NCBI RefSeq assembly: GCF_902729405.1
Contig: NZ_LR746496.1
Location: 2,108,001 to 2,172,000, forward strand
DNA length: 64,000 bases
DNA from: Acididesulfobacillus acetoxydans
Lineage (GTDB): Bacteria > Bacillota > Desulfitobacteriia > Desulfitobacteriales > Desulfitobacteriaceae
Direction of reading: 5' to 3'
Shown here: positions 26,017 through 34,639 of the stretch, piece after piece
How the letters are laid out: every line of letters starts with the position of its first letter
How positions within the stretch are numbered: the first letter of the stretch is position 1
Position numbers and translations under genes: made by a program
Notes under the pieces: model-generated
What the model was told of the DNA's origin: nothing
Databases searched by the model: none
The model's input: only the letters and a program-made list of their open reading frames with translations

Positions 26017-27696
26017 TCAGTCCAAGTCTTTCGCTTTCTTTTGTTCGAGATAGTGAGCCGCATAAAGGCTGCGCAAATCCCGTTTGAGAATCTTGCCGCT
26101 CGGCGTTTTGGGCAGCTCAGGAAGGAAGATCACCCCTTTGGGAACTTTGAAGGCCGGCAAGTTTTCACGGCAAAGTTGAATAATCTCTTCTTCGCTGACA
26201 TTGTTGCCTGGTTTAGGCACGACTAGGGCTGTCACTGCTTCCACCCATTTTTCGTGCGGCAGACCGATGACGGCAACTTCCGACACACGGCCATCCTGGT
26301 AAATAATCTCCTCCACCTCACGGCCGGGAACATTCTCACCGCCTGTTTTTACCATATCCTTCTTGCGGTCAATGACCGTGATATAGCGATCTTCATCCAA
26401 AATGCCGATATCCCCGCTGTGAAACCAACCGTGCTCAAAGGTCTTTTCTGTTTTGTCCGGGTCCTTAAAATAGAGCAGCATGGCATGGGGGCCGCGCCCG
26501 CAGATTTCACCGGGGATGCCGGGTTGGGCAAGTGCCCGGTGCTCTAGATCTTCCAACTGTGATTCCATGTTCAAACCGGCTGTTCCCGCTGAACCTGGCT
26601 TGGTCAGCATGTCTTCGGGTCTGAGCATGGTGTGGTAAGGCCCCAGTTCTGTCTGGCCATAGTAGTTATAGAACCTCTGGCAGCCGGGCAGCCGCCGGAC
26701 AACTTCTTTTAGGACCGCTACCGGCATGATCGAGGCCCCATAGTATCCTTTAGCGATTGAACTCAGATCGAAATTTTCAAACTCGGGATGACGCATGAGG
26801 CTAATCCAAACGGTGGGTGGAGCAAAAAATATTGTGACCCGGTATTTGACGATGTTCTCCATAATTTCTTTTACATTAGGATTAAACATTAAGATATTTG
26901 TCGCGCCTACCATGAAAGCGGGGGTGAGAAAAACATCCCTTTGGGCGCAGTGGTAAATGGGCAAAGCATTGAGAATTACGTCATGGCGTGTATATTCACC
27001 GTCAATAATACAGCTCGTATACTCAGCCAGAAGAGATTGATTGCTTAGAATTACTCCTTTCGGCAGGCTTTCCGTTCCGGAGGTATAAGTCATCTGGACC
27101 GGATCTTCAATCTGCAGTTCCACATCAGGTTCGGCAGCGGTGTATTGCCTGTACCAGATTTCAAAGTCGGAGAAACCCGCGGGCACTTCCTGACCGCTCC
27201 CCTGCCGTGACCAGAACAAGGTTTTGACCGTCGGTATTTCGCCTAGGATATCTTTGACCAAATCGTAAAGAGCATCTTCAACAATAAAAACCGTTGCTTC
27301 CGAATGGTTGAGACAGTAGGCAATGTCTTTGCCCCGCAGGAGGTAATTGACCGCTAAGTACACCCCTCCCGCTTTGGCCGTACCCAGCCAGGTCAGGACA
27401 TGGTCTATCGTGTTGTGAGCCAGTATGGCTATCCGATCATATTTTTTCAGGCCCAACGCGATTAGGGCATTGGCTACCCGGTTGGATTCTTCCTCTAACT
27501 GACGGTAAGAGAGGGTTATGTTGCGGTAAATCAAGGCAGGTTTATCCGGATACCGGTAAGCGCTTCGCCGGGAGATATCGGCCACGACCCAACGGTTGAT
27601 GTGATTATAGCGTCGACGCAGAAAACGGACATTTTCTTCATTGAGCAGATCATAATGTTCCCGTTCTTCTGGAGTGAGCGGGGGATATTGAAACAT
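26017..27696 (-). CDS. AMP-dependent acyl-CoA synthetase
   Basis: ANL-superfamily ligase (559 aa) that activates a carboxylic acid to its CoA thioester through an acyl-adenylate. Motifs in order: the P-loop MTYTSGTESLPKGV near residue 210, YYGQTELG, the hinge region GWFHSGDIG and IDRKKDMVKTGGENV, and the C-terminal catalytic lysine in KTPSGKILKRDLR. It is the second gene of a two-gene minus-strand unit with another ligase (95-base gap), facing the beta-oxidation operon. Fatty or branched short/medium-chain acids are the likely substrates; sequence does not give chain length. Confidence 0.88.
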   Translation of the reverse strand: MFQYPPLTPEEREHYDLLNEENVRFLRRRYNHINRWVVADISRRSAYRYPDKPALIYRNITLSYRQLEEESNRVANALIALGLKKYDRIAILAHNTIDHVLTWLGTAKAGGVYLAVNYLLRGKDIAYCLNHSEATVFIVEDALYDLVKDILGEIPTVKTLFWSRQGSGQEVPAGFSDFEIWYRQYTAAEPDVELQIEDPVQMTYTSGTESLPKGVILSNQSLLAEYTSCIIDGEYTRHDVILNALPIYHCAQRDVFLTPAFMVGATNILMFNPNVKEIMENIVKYRVTIFFAPPTVWISLMRHPEFENFDLSSIAKGYYGASIMPVAVLKEVVRRLPGCQRFYNYYGQTELGPYHTMLRPEDMLTKPGSAGTAGLNMESQLEDLEHRALAQPGIPGEICGRGPHAMLLYFKDPDKTEKTFEHGWFHSGDIGILDEDRYITVIDRKKDMVKTGGENVPGREVEEIIYQDGRVSEVAVIGLPHEKWVEAVTALVVPKPGNNVSEEEIIQLCRENLPAFKVPKGVIFLPELPKTPSGKILKRDLRSLYAAHYLEQKKAKDLD

Positions 27697-27791
27697 GAAA
27701 GACCCTCCTCTCCCGGTGTATTCCGGGGTGTTTTGTATTTCACAGTTTTAAACACAAACACTGCGTGTTATGCCGGTACTTTTGGTGGTGT

Positions 27792-29438
27792 CTATTGGCT
27801 CTCGTTGTTCTCGCTGTTCTCGTTTTCCGCGCTGCTTTCTGAGAACTGTTGCCGCAGGGCTTGCTTATAAAATTTCCCCACACTTGTACGCGGGATGGTC
27901 TCTAAGAACTCTACCCTGTCAGGCAGCCAGAGCTTGGGGACCTTTCCTTTGAGATAATCCAGAATATCCTCCTGACTCACTTGCCCTGCGAATTCCGGTC
28001 TGAGGACGACACAGGCTAAAGGCCTTTCCAGCCATTTTGGGTGAGGTATGGCGATGACAGCGGCTTCCAACACCGCTGGGTGGCCCATAAGGGTATTTTC
28101 CAGATCGAGTGAGGAAATCCATTCTCCTCCGCTCTTGATCAGATCCTTGCTCCGATCGGCGATGGCAACATATCCTTCCGGATCGACGGTGACGATATCT
28201 CCGGTGTGGAGCCAGCCTCCGGCGAAAGCCGCCCGGCTGCGCACAGGATCTTTATAATATTCTTTAGCGATCCAAGGTCCGCGGAGCAGAAGCTCGCCCA
28301 TGGTTTTGCCATCCCAAGGGACCTCCAGGCCGTCTTCTCTGACCACTTTCATTTCCAAACCCGGAACGAGCAGTCCCTGTTTGGCGGCGATATTGTATTT
28401 TTCCTCTTCAGTCCAATCGGCCATACTGCTCTTGGGCCGAGAGACGAGAGCGACGGGGGTGGTTTCGGTCATACCGTAGGCATGCAGGACGGACAGTCCA
28501 AGTTTTTCTCGATAATTCCTAATCATAGATTTCGGTGCGGCGGAACCGCCGCAAACAAGCTCACGCAGGCTGGACGGGTCGTATTGACCATTTGCCCACA
28601 GGGGATACGTTGCCATCCATATGGTGGGTACGCCGGCGGCCATAGTTACTCGGTGTTTCTCGATCATTTGGCAAATGTCCTCAGCCTGGGGCCGGGCGCC
28701 GGGGAAGACTTGGGTGGCACCTAACCAAGTGCAGGCAAAGGGGAGTCCCCAAGCGTTGGCGTGAAACATGGGCACAAAAGGAAGAACGCGGTCCGCTTCC
28801 CTGAGACCCAACGAATCCGGGATGGAAGCCGCATAGCTGTGAAGGACCAGGCCCCGGTGGGTATAGACGACCCCTTTCGGGTTTCCTGTGGTGGCGGTGG
28901 TGTAGCACATGGCGGCAGGATCCCATTCGCTTAGGTCTGGGAAAGCAATGTTCTCGCCGGCTGCGGCTAACAGAGTTTCATAGGAAAGGGGGTTTTCGAG
29001 GCTGTTCGCCGGTATCTCTTCTGTGTCCGACATCACGACAACATGTTCTACTGTCGGTAGTTGCGCCCGAATGCTTTCCAGGAGGGGAAGCAAATCCTGG
29101 TCGACAAAGAGGGCTTTGTCTTCTGCGTGGTTGATAATGTAAATCAACTGGTCCGGAGCCAGGCGCAGATTAAGGGTGTGGAGGACGGCACCGCTGAGCG
29201 GCACGGCGAAGTAAAGCTCAAGGTGGCGATGGTGGTTCCAGGCCAGTGTGGCCACTCGGTCTCCTTTACTGAGGTCCAGATCCTTCAGCACATTAGCCAG
29301 GCGCAGGACTCGTTTGTAAAAGTCCCCGTACGTGTAGCGAAAGGTTCCCGAGTAGTCACGGGAAATAATCTCTTTCTTGGGAAAAAGTGTGGCGGCCCGC
29401 TCCAGGAGCGCCCGCAGTGTCAGGTCGTAGGCCATCAT
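27792..29438 (-). CDS. AMP-dependent fatty-acid-CoA ligase (AlkK/DmdB-like)
   Basis: ANL-family acyl-CoA synthetase of 548 aa. The ATP-binding motif reads YTTATTGNPKGVVYTHRG, as in the AlkK/DmdB group of medium-chain fatty-acid and methylthiopropionate ligases. AYGMTETTPVA, GWLHTGDIV, ADRSKDLIKSGGEWIS and the catalytic lysine in PRTSVGKFYKQALR follow. The start at 29438 has GCGAGGAGAG upstream; a longer reading begins without a ribosome site. A minus-strand sigma-54 promoter lies about 160 bases upstream. Probable role is to activate the acid that the opposite operon then oxidises. Confidence 0.88.
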   Translation of the reverse strand: MMAYDLTLRALLERAATLFPKKEIISRDYSGTFRYTYGDFYKRVLRLANVLKDLDLSKGDRVATLAWNHHRHLELYFAVPLSGAVLHTLNLRLAPDQLIYIINHAEDKALFVDQDLLPLLESIRAQLPTVEHVVVMSDTEEIPANSLENPLSYETLLAAAGENIAFPDLSEWDPAAMCYTTATTGNPKGVVYTHRGLVLHSYAASIPDSLGLREADRVLPFVPMFHANAWGLPFACTWLGATQVFPGARPQAEDICQMIEKHRVTMAAGVPTIWMATYPLWANGQYDPSSLRELVCGGSAAPKSMIRNYREKLGLSVLHAYGMTETTPVALVSRPKSSMADWTEEEKYNIAAKQGLLVPGLEMKVVREDGLEVPWDGKTMGELLLRGPWIAKEYYKDPVRSRAAFAGGWLHTGDIVTVDPEGYVAIADRSKDLIKSGGEWISSLDLENTLMGHPAVLEAAVIAIPHPKWLERPLACVVLRPEFAGQVSQEDILDYLKGKVPKLWLPDRVEFLETIPRTSVGKFYKQALRQQFSESSAENENSENNESQ

Positions 29439-29598
29439 GCTTAAATCTCTCCTCGCACATAGTTTATAAAGCTCAGCAGAAGACTCCGATTTTCCCCTAG
29501 CCTGCACTTCGACCACGCATTTAAGGTGTTAAGGAGGGTGGTTGACAGGCGGAAAAGAGGGTCGGGGAAAACTGCCTGCCTCACGATGGCTGAATATT

Positions 29599-29614
29599 TG
29601 CAATACTTATGCCA
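29599..29614 (-). promoter_or_regulatory. Sigma-54 promoter of the acyl-CoA ligase operon
   Basis: On the minus strand the sequence is TGGCATAAGTATTGCA: GG and GC elements with the exact 10-base spacing of -24/-12 promoters, one mismatch from TGGCAC-N5-TTGCA. It points to the ligase genes. A sigma-54 activator gene lies in the facing operon. Confidence 0.7.
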
Positions 29615-29859
29615 AGTCTGGGATGCCCCCTGAGTTAGCCGGGGCTGCCACTTTTTCCGCCTGAGTCTGACATGGCGCCGATCTTTCGCTGTGTCAGCCC
29701 GAGGAGTAGGTGTCTTGTGTACTGTCCTGTGACAGGACAACATTGTCCAGTGCACACGGTCGGCAAAGGCAAAGGCCGCCCTGGCCAAGACTTGGGGAGA
29801 AGGATTGACCAGGGTGCGCCTCGCGCTTCACTGGACTGTGCCGTCATTTTCAATCAATT

Positions 29860-29875
29860 TGGCACGGAAATTGCT
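29860..29875 (+). promoter_or_regulatory. Sigma-54 promoter of the thiolase operon
   Basis: TGGCACGGAAATTGCT is a perfect match to the -24/-12 consensus TGGCACG-N4-TTGCW, about 290 bases before the thiolase start and pointing to it. Confidence 0.8.
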
Positions 29876-30159
29876 TTTCAATTTTGGCGTATTGTAATTT
29901 TCGAAGAGTGACCGTAAGCTCGGGAGGAAGTGAACAGGAAAAATATGGTGGATCTTTGGGACGCGGGGGGACGCGGGCGGGGAGCAGGCCGGGACTAGGC
30001 CGGGGCTGGGTCGGGAAGTGGCCAGCGGGAGGACTGTGACGGTCTGAGAGGGGTTGTGGATCTGTTCTCCCAGACACGCTTCTGGAGAAAATGCGGGACT
30101 GAATCCGTTTGAGTGGGATGCAGGTGAGATGCAATGGAAAAAGAAAGGGTGATCAATGG

Positions 30160-31311
30160 ATGAGGGAAGCGGTGATTGTAGAAGCCGTGAGGACGCCGGT
30201 AGGAAGGCGAAACGGTTTTTTCAGCAACCTGCGTTCGGAGGAATTGGCAGGGCTCGTGCTGCGGGAAGTCGTCAAACGGGCTGGAGTGGATCCGGCTTTG
30301 GTTGAAGATGTGATTATGGGTTGTGTTTCCCAAGTCGGGGAGCAAGGATTCTGTATCGGGCGGCAGGCCGCACTCATTGCGGGCTATCCGCTTCACGTTC
30401 CCGGTGTGACGATTGACCGGCAATGCGGATCGAGCCAGCAGGCGGTTCATTTTGCGGCCCAGGCGGTTCTGGCTGGGGATATGGAGGTGGTGGTAGCCGC
30501 CGGAGTGGAGAACATGACCCGGGTGCCCATGGGCTCGAATGTTAAAGGAACGGAACTCTCACGGGAACTCACTTCCCGCTATGAGATCATTCCCCAGGGG
30601 CTTTCAGCGGAAAGGATTGCTGATCAGTGGGGATTCAGCCGTCAACAGCTCGACGAGTTCTCTCTGGAGAGCCACGAAAAAGCCCTACGGGCACAAGCCG
30701 AGGGGCGTTTTGGACGGGAAATCATGCCGGTGGAGGTGGTTCAGGCGGACGGCACAAGGGCTCCGGTGAAGACGGATGAAGGGCCGCGCCGGAATACGAG
30801 CCTGGAGAAACTGGGGCAGCTGAAGCCTGCTTTCCAGGAAGATGGCAAAGTGACCGCCGGCAACGCCAGTCAGATCTCAGACGGCGCGGCGGCGCTTCTC
30901 ATCATGTCGCGGGACAAGGCGGCTGAGCTGGGCCTAAGACCGCGCTTTCGCATTGTGGCCCGTTCGGTGCTGGGCTCCGATCCAACCCTCATGCTCACGG
31001 GGCCCATCCCGGCGACCGCTAAGGTTTTGGCCAAAGCCGGACTCAGCCTCAGAGACATCGATATTTTTGAGGTCAATGAGGCGTTCGCCTCCGTTCCCCT
31101 GGCTTGGCTGGCCGAAACCGGTGCTGACCCGGGGAAGCTGAATCCCAACGGCGGGGCGATTGCCCTTGGCCATCCTCTGGGTGCCAGCGGCGCGAGAGTG
31201 ATGATCACGATGCTCTATGAATTGGAGCGCACAGGCGGGCGCTATGGCCTGCAAACGATGTGCGAAGGGCATGGCATGGCCAACGCGACGATTGTGGAAC
31301 GTTTAGACTGA
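30160..31311 (+). CDS. Acetyl-CoA acyltransferase (thiolase)
   Basis: Thiolase II family protein of 383 aa that cleaves 3-ketoacyl-CoA with CoA, or condenses acetyl-CoA in reverse. The acyl-accepting Cys89 is in DRQCGSSQQAV; the catalytic His is in GGAIALGHPLGASGAR and the second Cys in MCEGHGMANA. The last motif deviates from the usual CxGxGxG, with Ala-Asn after GHGM. The ATG at 30160 follows AAAGGGTGATCA. It is the first gene behind the sigma-54 promoter, so it opens a beta-oxidation operon with SDR, acyl-CoA dehydrogenase and CoA-transferase; no enoyl-CoA hydratase is present. Confidence 0.9.
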   Translation: MREAVIVEAVRTPVGRRNGFFSNLRSEELAGLVLREVVKRAGVDPALVEDVIMGCVSQVGEQGFCIGRQAALIAGYPLHVPGVTIDRQCGSSQQAVHFAAQAVLAGDMEVVVAAGVENMTRVPMGSNVKGTELSRELTSRYEIIPQGLSAERIADQWGFSRQQLDEFSLESHEKALRAQAEGRFGREIMPVEVVQADGTRAPVKTDEGPRRNTSLEKLGQLKPAFQEDGKVTAGNASQISDGAAALLIMSRDKAAELGLRPRFRIVARSVLGSDPTLMLTGPIPATAKVLAKAGLSLRDIDIFEVNEAFASVPLAWLAETGADPGKLNPNGGAIALGHPLGASGARVMITMLYELERTGGRYGLQTMCEGHGMANATIVERLD

Positions 31312-31402
31312 GAGGGGGGATACCACGGGTCTTGACTGAACAGTTATCTTTGCCTGATCGAAGGGTGTGTAGGAACAATATATGGTTAGAGAACTCATCA
31401 AA

Positions 31403-31442
31403 TACTGTGAACAAGATTTAAGTACTGTGAACAAGATTTAAG
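31403..31442 (+). repeat. Exact 20-bp tandem duplication
   Basis: TACTGTGAACAAGATTTAAG is present twice in succession, in the gap behind the thiolase gene. Confidence 0.95.
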
Positions 31443-31488
31443 CATTTGGAGACTGCTTTATAAGCACAAAGAGTTCAAAGGTAGGCGA

Positions 31489-32115
31489 ATGTATGTTTTT
31501 CTCATGATAGTGTCCATTGTAATGTTTTTCTTTTCATTGGCATTAGAGCGATCAGCTTGGTTGACAGTGGTGGCGGTCGTTTTCTACGTGGGAACACTGA
31601 TATTCATGAACACCCATAACACTAAAGAGGTCAACAGGATATATGCATCTGAGGCTAGTCGCGAATTAAGTTGGAAAGAAAACATTTATCACATCAGACA
31701 GAATAGATTGGAGGAAAAATTAGAGGAAAAGAATATTCGGGGTAAGGATGAGATACAGCTTGTTTTGGATAGGGTGTATAAAGAAGCAGAGAATAGAAAG
31801 TTCTCGGGGTTGTTAAGTCGGGGAGCATTCATTGGCATGGCAATTCCCTTGTGGAGTGGTTTTCTTCAGGCATGGTTTAGAATAGCAACCACTTCCCAAT
31901 TGTTAGCTGTTCTCTTTCTGAGGGCAATGAGTATAACAGCCAGCATATGTCTTCTTTCTGCCGTATTCGGTTCAGTCGTGAAAGAAATGCTTAACCTCGA
32001 ATCCGCAAGAATAAAGGGTGTAGCAGAGATGATAGATGAAATTTTACTGAAAGAACTTTTACAAGAGCAAAGGGATAGCAGCTTGAATGTAGTAAATTCC
32101 CAACATAGGGAGTGA
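31489..32115 (+). CDS. Membrane protein of unknown function, AT-rich
   Basis: The 208-aa protein has two N-terminal hydrophobic segments (residues 1-18 and 22-38), a charged Glu/Lys/Arg-rich cytosolic stretch (60-108), two more hydrophobic segments (113-135 and 140-165) and a charged tail. No family is recognised. Base composition is clearly more AT-rich than the flanking operon genes and codon use differs, so it looks like a later insertion between thiolase and SDR. A short AAAGGTAGG site precedes the ATG. Confidence 0.5.
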   Translation: MYVFLMIVSIVMFFFSLALERSAWLTVVAVVFYVGTLIFMNTHNTKEVNRIYASEASRELSWKENIYHIRQNRLEEKLEEKNIRGKDEIQLVLDRVYKEAENRKFSGLLSRGAFIGMAIPLWSGFLQAWFRIATTSQLLAVLFLRAMSITASICLLSAVFGSVVKEMLNLESARIKGVAEMIDEILLKELLQEQRDSSLNVVNSQHRE

Positions 32116-32217
32116 GCAGCGGCAGGAACTATCGAGGCAGCGAAGATCCATACACTAGAAAGAAGAAGGATGAGCAAAGAAAAAGAACGATGAGTAAACT
32201 TTGCGGGAGGAGAGAAT

Positions 32218-32985
32218 ATGGATATCAAACAAGTGGTCGCTGTGGTGACCGGAGGGGCTTCGGGACTGGGTGAAGCGACGGTGCGCAGGGTTATTAACGA
32301 CGGGGGCCGGGCTGTGATCCTGGATCTTGCCGTAGAGCGCGGGAAAAAACTGGCGGCTGAAGTGGGGGATCGGGCGCTCTTTCAGCCCACGGATGTCACG
32401 AGCGCGGAGAGTGTGCAAAGGGCCTTGGCGCAAGCGAGCGAAGTTTTCGGCCGGGTGACGGTTCTCGTCAACTGCGCGGGGATTGCCGTGGCGGAGAAAG
32501 TATTGGGCAAACAAGGACCTCATTCCCTAGAGAGCTTTACGAGGGTTCTCCAGGTCAACCTCATCGGCAGTTTTAACGTGATTCGTCTGACGGCCGAAAA
32601 AATGTCGGCTAACGAACCGGGAGCGGGAGGAGAACGGGGAGTCATTATCAACACCGCTTCCGTGGCCGCTTTCGAGGGGCAGATTGGGCAGGCGGCATAC
32701 AGCGCTTCCAAGGGAGGGATCGTGGGCATGACCCTACCGTTGGCGCGCGAGTTGGCCGGTCATGGCATCCGGGTTATGACTATCGCCCCCGGCCTTTTCG
32801 AAACTCCCATGTTTGAGACGCTGCCCGAAGCCGCCCGTAAATCTCTGGGGGCGACGGTGCCTTTCCCGTCCCGCCTCGGCTATCCGGAGGAGTACGCCCT
32901 GCTCGTCAAGAGCATCATCGAAAATCCCATGCTGAACGGCGGTACCATCCGTCTGGACGGTGCCATTAGGATGCAGCCAAGGTAG
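32218..32985 (+). CDS. Short-chain dehydrogenase, 3-hydroxyacyl-CoA dehydrogenase type II-like
   Basis: SDR-family NAD-dependent oxidoreductase of 255 aa. The cofactor motif is [16 protein letters not shown], with Asp in the ILDLAVERG strand favouring NAD over NADP; the catalytic Ser-Tyr-Lys set is in [11 protein letters not shown] and AAYSASKGG. The sequence resembles the HSD10/type II 3-hydroxyacyl-CoA dehydrogenases, including the C-terminal [12 protein letters not shown]. In this operon it would oxidise 3-hydroxyacyl-CoA to 3-ketoacyl-CoA before the thiolase. Ribosome site GGGAGGAGAG precedes the ATG. Confidence 0.85.
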   Translation: MDIKQVVAVVTGGASGLGEATVRRVINDGGRAVILDLAVERGKKLAAEVGDRALFQPTDVTSAESVQRALAQASEVFGRVTVLVNCAGIAVAEKVLGKQGPHSLESFTRVLQVNLIGSFNVIRLTAEKMSANEPGAGGERGVIINTASVAAFEGQIGQAAYSASKGGIVGMTLPLARELAGHGIRVMTIAPGLFETPMFETLPEAARKSLGATVPFPSRLGYPEEYALLVKSIIENPMLNGGTIRLDGAIRMQPR

Positions 32986-33056
32986 GGATTGCTCCGGAAC
33001 CTATCTTTGCACCCTACAAAGATCGCGGGTATCTGTTTTTCAGGGGAGGGAGAAAA

Positions 33057-34190
33057 ATGACTCTTTACGGGGAGGAGCATGAATTATTTCGCCGGTCCTT
33101 TCGTAAATTTGTCGCCAAGGAACTGGTCCCCCAGGTGGAGAAGTGGGAGGAAGAGGGAGAGATGCCGCGTTCTGTTTGGCGGCGTTTAGGCGAGCAGGGC
33201 TACCTCTGTCCTTGGCTGGAGGAAAAATACGGCGGTGGCGGTGCGGATTTTCTCTATTCGGTCATCATTAATGAGGAACTCTCCGCGGCCGGAATCGGAA
33301 TTGCGGTCGGGTTGCACAGCGATATCATTGCTCCCTACATCGACACTTACGGCAGCGAAGCGCAAAAGGCCCGGTGGCTGCCGGGCTGTGCCACCGGGGA
33401 AACGGTCTTGGCTATTGCCATGACGGAGCCGGGGGCCGGGTCTGATCTGCAGGGGATCAAAACCACTGCCGTGCGCGAGGGAGAGGAATATATTCTCAAT
33501 GGTTCCAAGACGTTCATCAGCAACGGGTTTTCGGCCGACGCGGTGGTTGTGGTCGCCAGGACGGACCCGGCGGTGCCTGCCAGCAAAGGGCTGAGCTTGA
33601 TCGTAGTCGAGCAGGGAACTCCCGGTTTCGCGAAAGGACGGAAATTGAAAAAGCTGGGCTTGCACAGTCAGGATACGGCCGAGCTGTTTTTTGACAACTG
33701 CCGTGTGCCGGCTGCGAACCGTTTGGGGGCAGAGGGGAGCGGGTTTACCTATCTGATGGAAAAACTCCAGCAGGAACGGTTGGTTTCGGCCCTTGTTTCC
33801 CAGTCTTTGGCCCGACGAATGCTTACCGATACAATTGACTATGTCAAGAGGCGGGAGGCCTTCGGCCAGCCAATCGGGAAGTTTCAGCACAATGCCTTCA
33901 AGATCGCGGAAATGGCGACCGAAGTGGAGCTGGGGCAGGTATTTATGGAACACCTTATCGCCGACCATATGGACGGGAAAGAAATCGTGAGTGAGGTCTC
34001 TATGGCCAAATACTGGATCGGTGAGATGGCCAACCGGGTCGCTTATCAATGCCTTCAACTGCATGGGGGTTACGGTTATATGGAGGAATATCCCATCGCC
34101 CGTTTCTACCGGGATGTGCGGGCGCACACCGTTTATGCGGGAACTTCGGAAATTATGAAGTTGATCATTGCCCGGAGATTAGGGCTCTGA
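33057..34190 (+). CDS. Acyl-CoA dehydrogenase, LCAD/isovaleryl type
   Basis: FAD-dependent dehydrogenase of 377 aa that introduces the 2,3-double bond in acyl-CoA. Family motifs are AIAMTEPGAGSDLQGIKT, NGSKTFISNG, REAFGQPIGKFQ, and near the C-terminus LHGGYGYMEEYPIARFYRD and YAGTSEIMKLI. Short- and medium-chain enzymes carry the catalytic Glu in YEGT; here that position is Ala. A Glu is instead present in LQQERLV (Glu240), the place used by long-chain and isovaleryl-CoA dehydrogenases, so long-chain or branched substrates are more likely than butyryl-CoA. Start at 33057 with GGGGAGGGAG. Confidence 0.88.
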   Translation: MTLYGEEHELFRRSFRKFVAKELVPQVEKWEEEGEMPRSVWRRLGEQGYLCPWLEEKYGGGGADFLYSVIINEELSAAGIGIAVGLHSDIIAPYIDTYGSEAQKARWLPGCATGETVLAIAMTEPGAGSDLQGIKTTAVREGEEYILNGSKTFISNGFSADAVVVVARTDPAVPASKGLSLIVVEQGTPGFAKGRKLKKLGLHSQDTAELFFDNCRVPAANRLGAEGSGFTYLMEKLQQERLVSALVSQSLARRMLTDTIDYVKRREAFGQPIGKFQHNAFKIAEMATEVELGQVFMEHLIADHMDGKEIVSEVSMAKYWIGEMANRVAYQCLQLHGGYGYMEEYPIARFYRDVRAHTVYAGTSEIMKLIIARRLGL

Positions 34191-34639
34191 TGTCAACCAC
34201 CCCCGTGGCTGAAACCGTCTGAGGCCAGACTGACCCGTTTTCAACAGGAATCATTATGTTCGGTCTGGCACGACTTAAGGCAGCCTGCTTTGTGAAGCAG
34301 GTGACCCCGTTTAGCCGGAGTGCGGGAATAACCGGTAGGTCGTATCTAACAGATCGCGCAGATCGCGGGAGGCAAGGCCCAAAGGATTTCGCTTGGAGGA
34401 CGACGCGGGACGGGGATCTCGGAGGTTTCTCATCAGTCCGTGCCCCGCGCCCGCTAAGCGCAGCTCTCCCGTCCGGGTGGAACTCCCGGGACCAAGGTCC
34501 CCCTGTCGCAAATGTCCGCTTCCCAAAGTGGGCAAATCAAATCCGGAAGGAGCGAAGACCTGGTCATGGGGGTGGCCGGCCGGACAAAAACTAACAGCTG
34601 TTAGGTGTTGTAAGCTTTTTAGGACCAGGGAATTTGCTT
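34191..34639. other. Intergenic stretch inside the beta-oxidation operon
   Basis: The 449 bases between the dehydrogenase and the CoA-transferase contain no recognised gene. A TGGCACG at about 34266 has a downstream GC one base off the sigma-54 spacing and is not a convincing promoter. The gap may hold an internal promoter that I cannot see. Confidence 0.4.

Noticed and set aside
34256-34285. Sigma-54 promoter before the CoA-transferase
   Set aside because: TGGCACG is present but the downstream GC is one base out of the required spacing and the TTGC element is missing.
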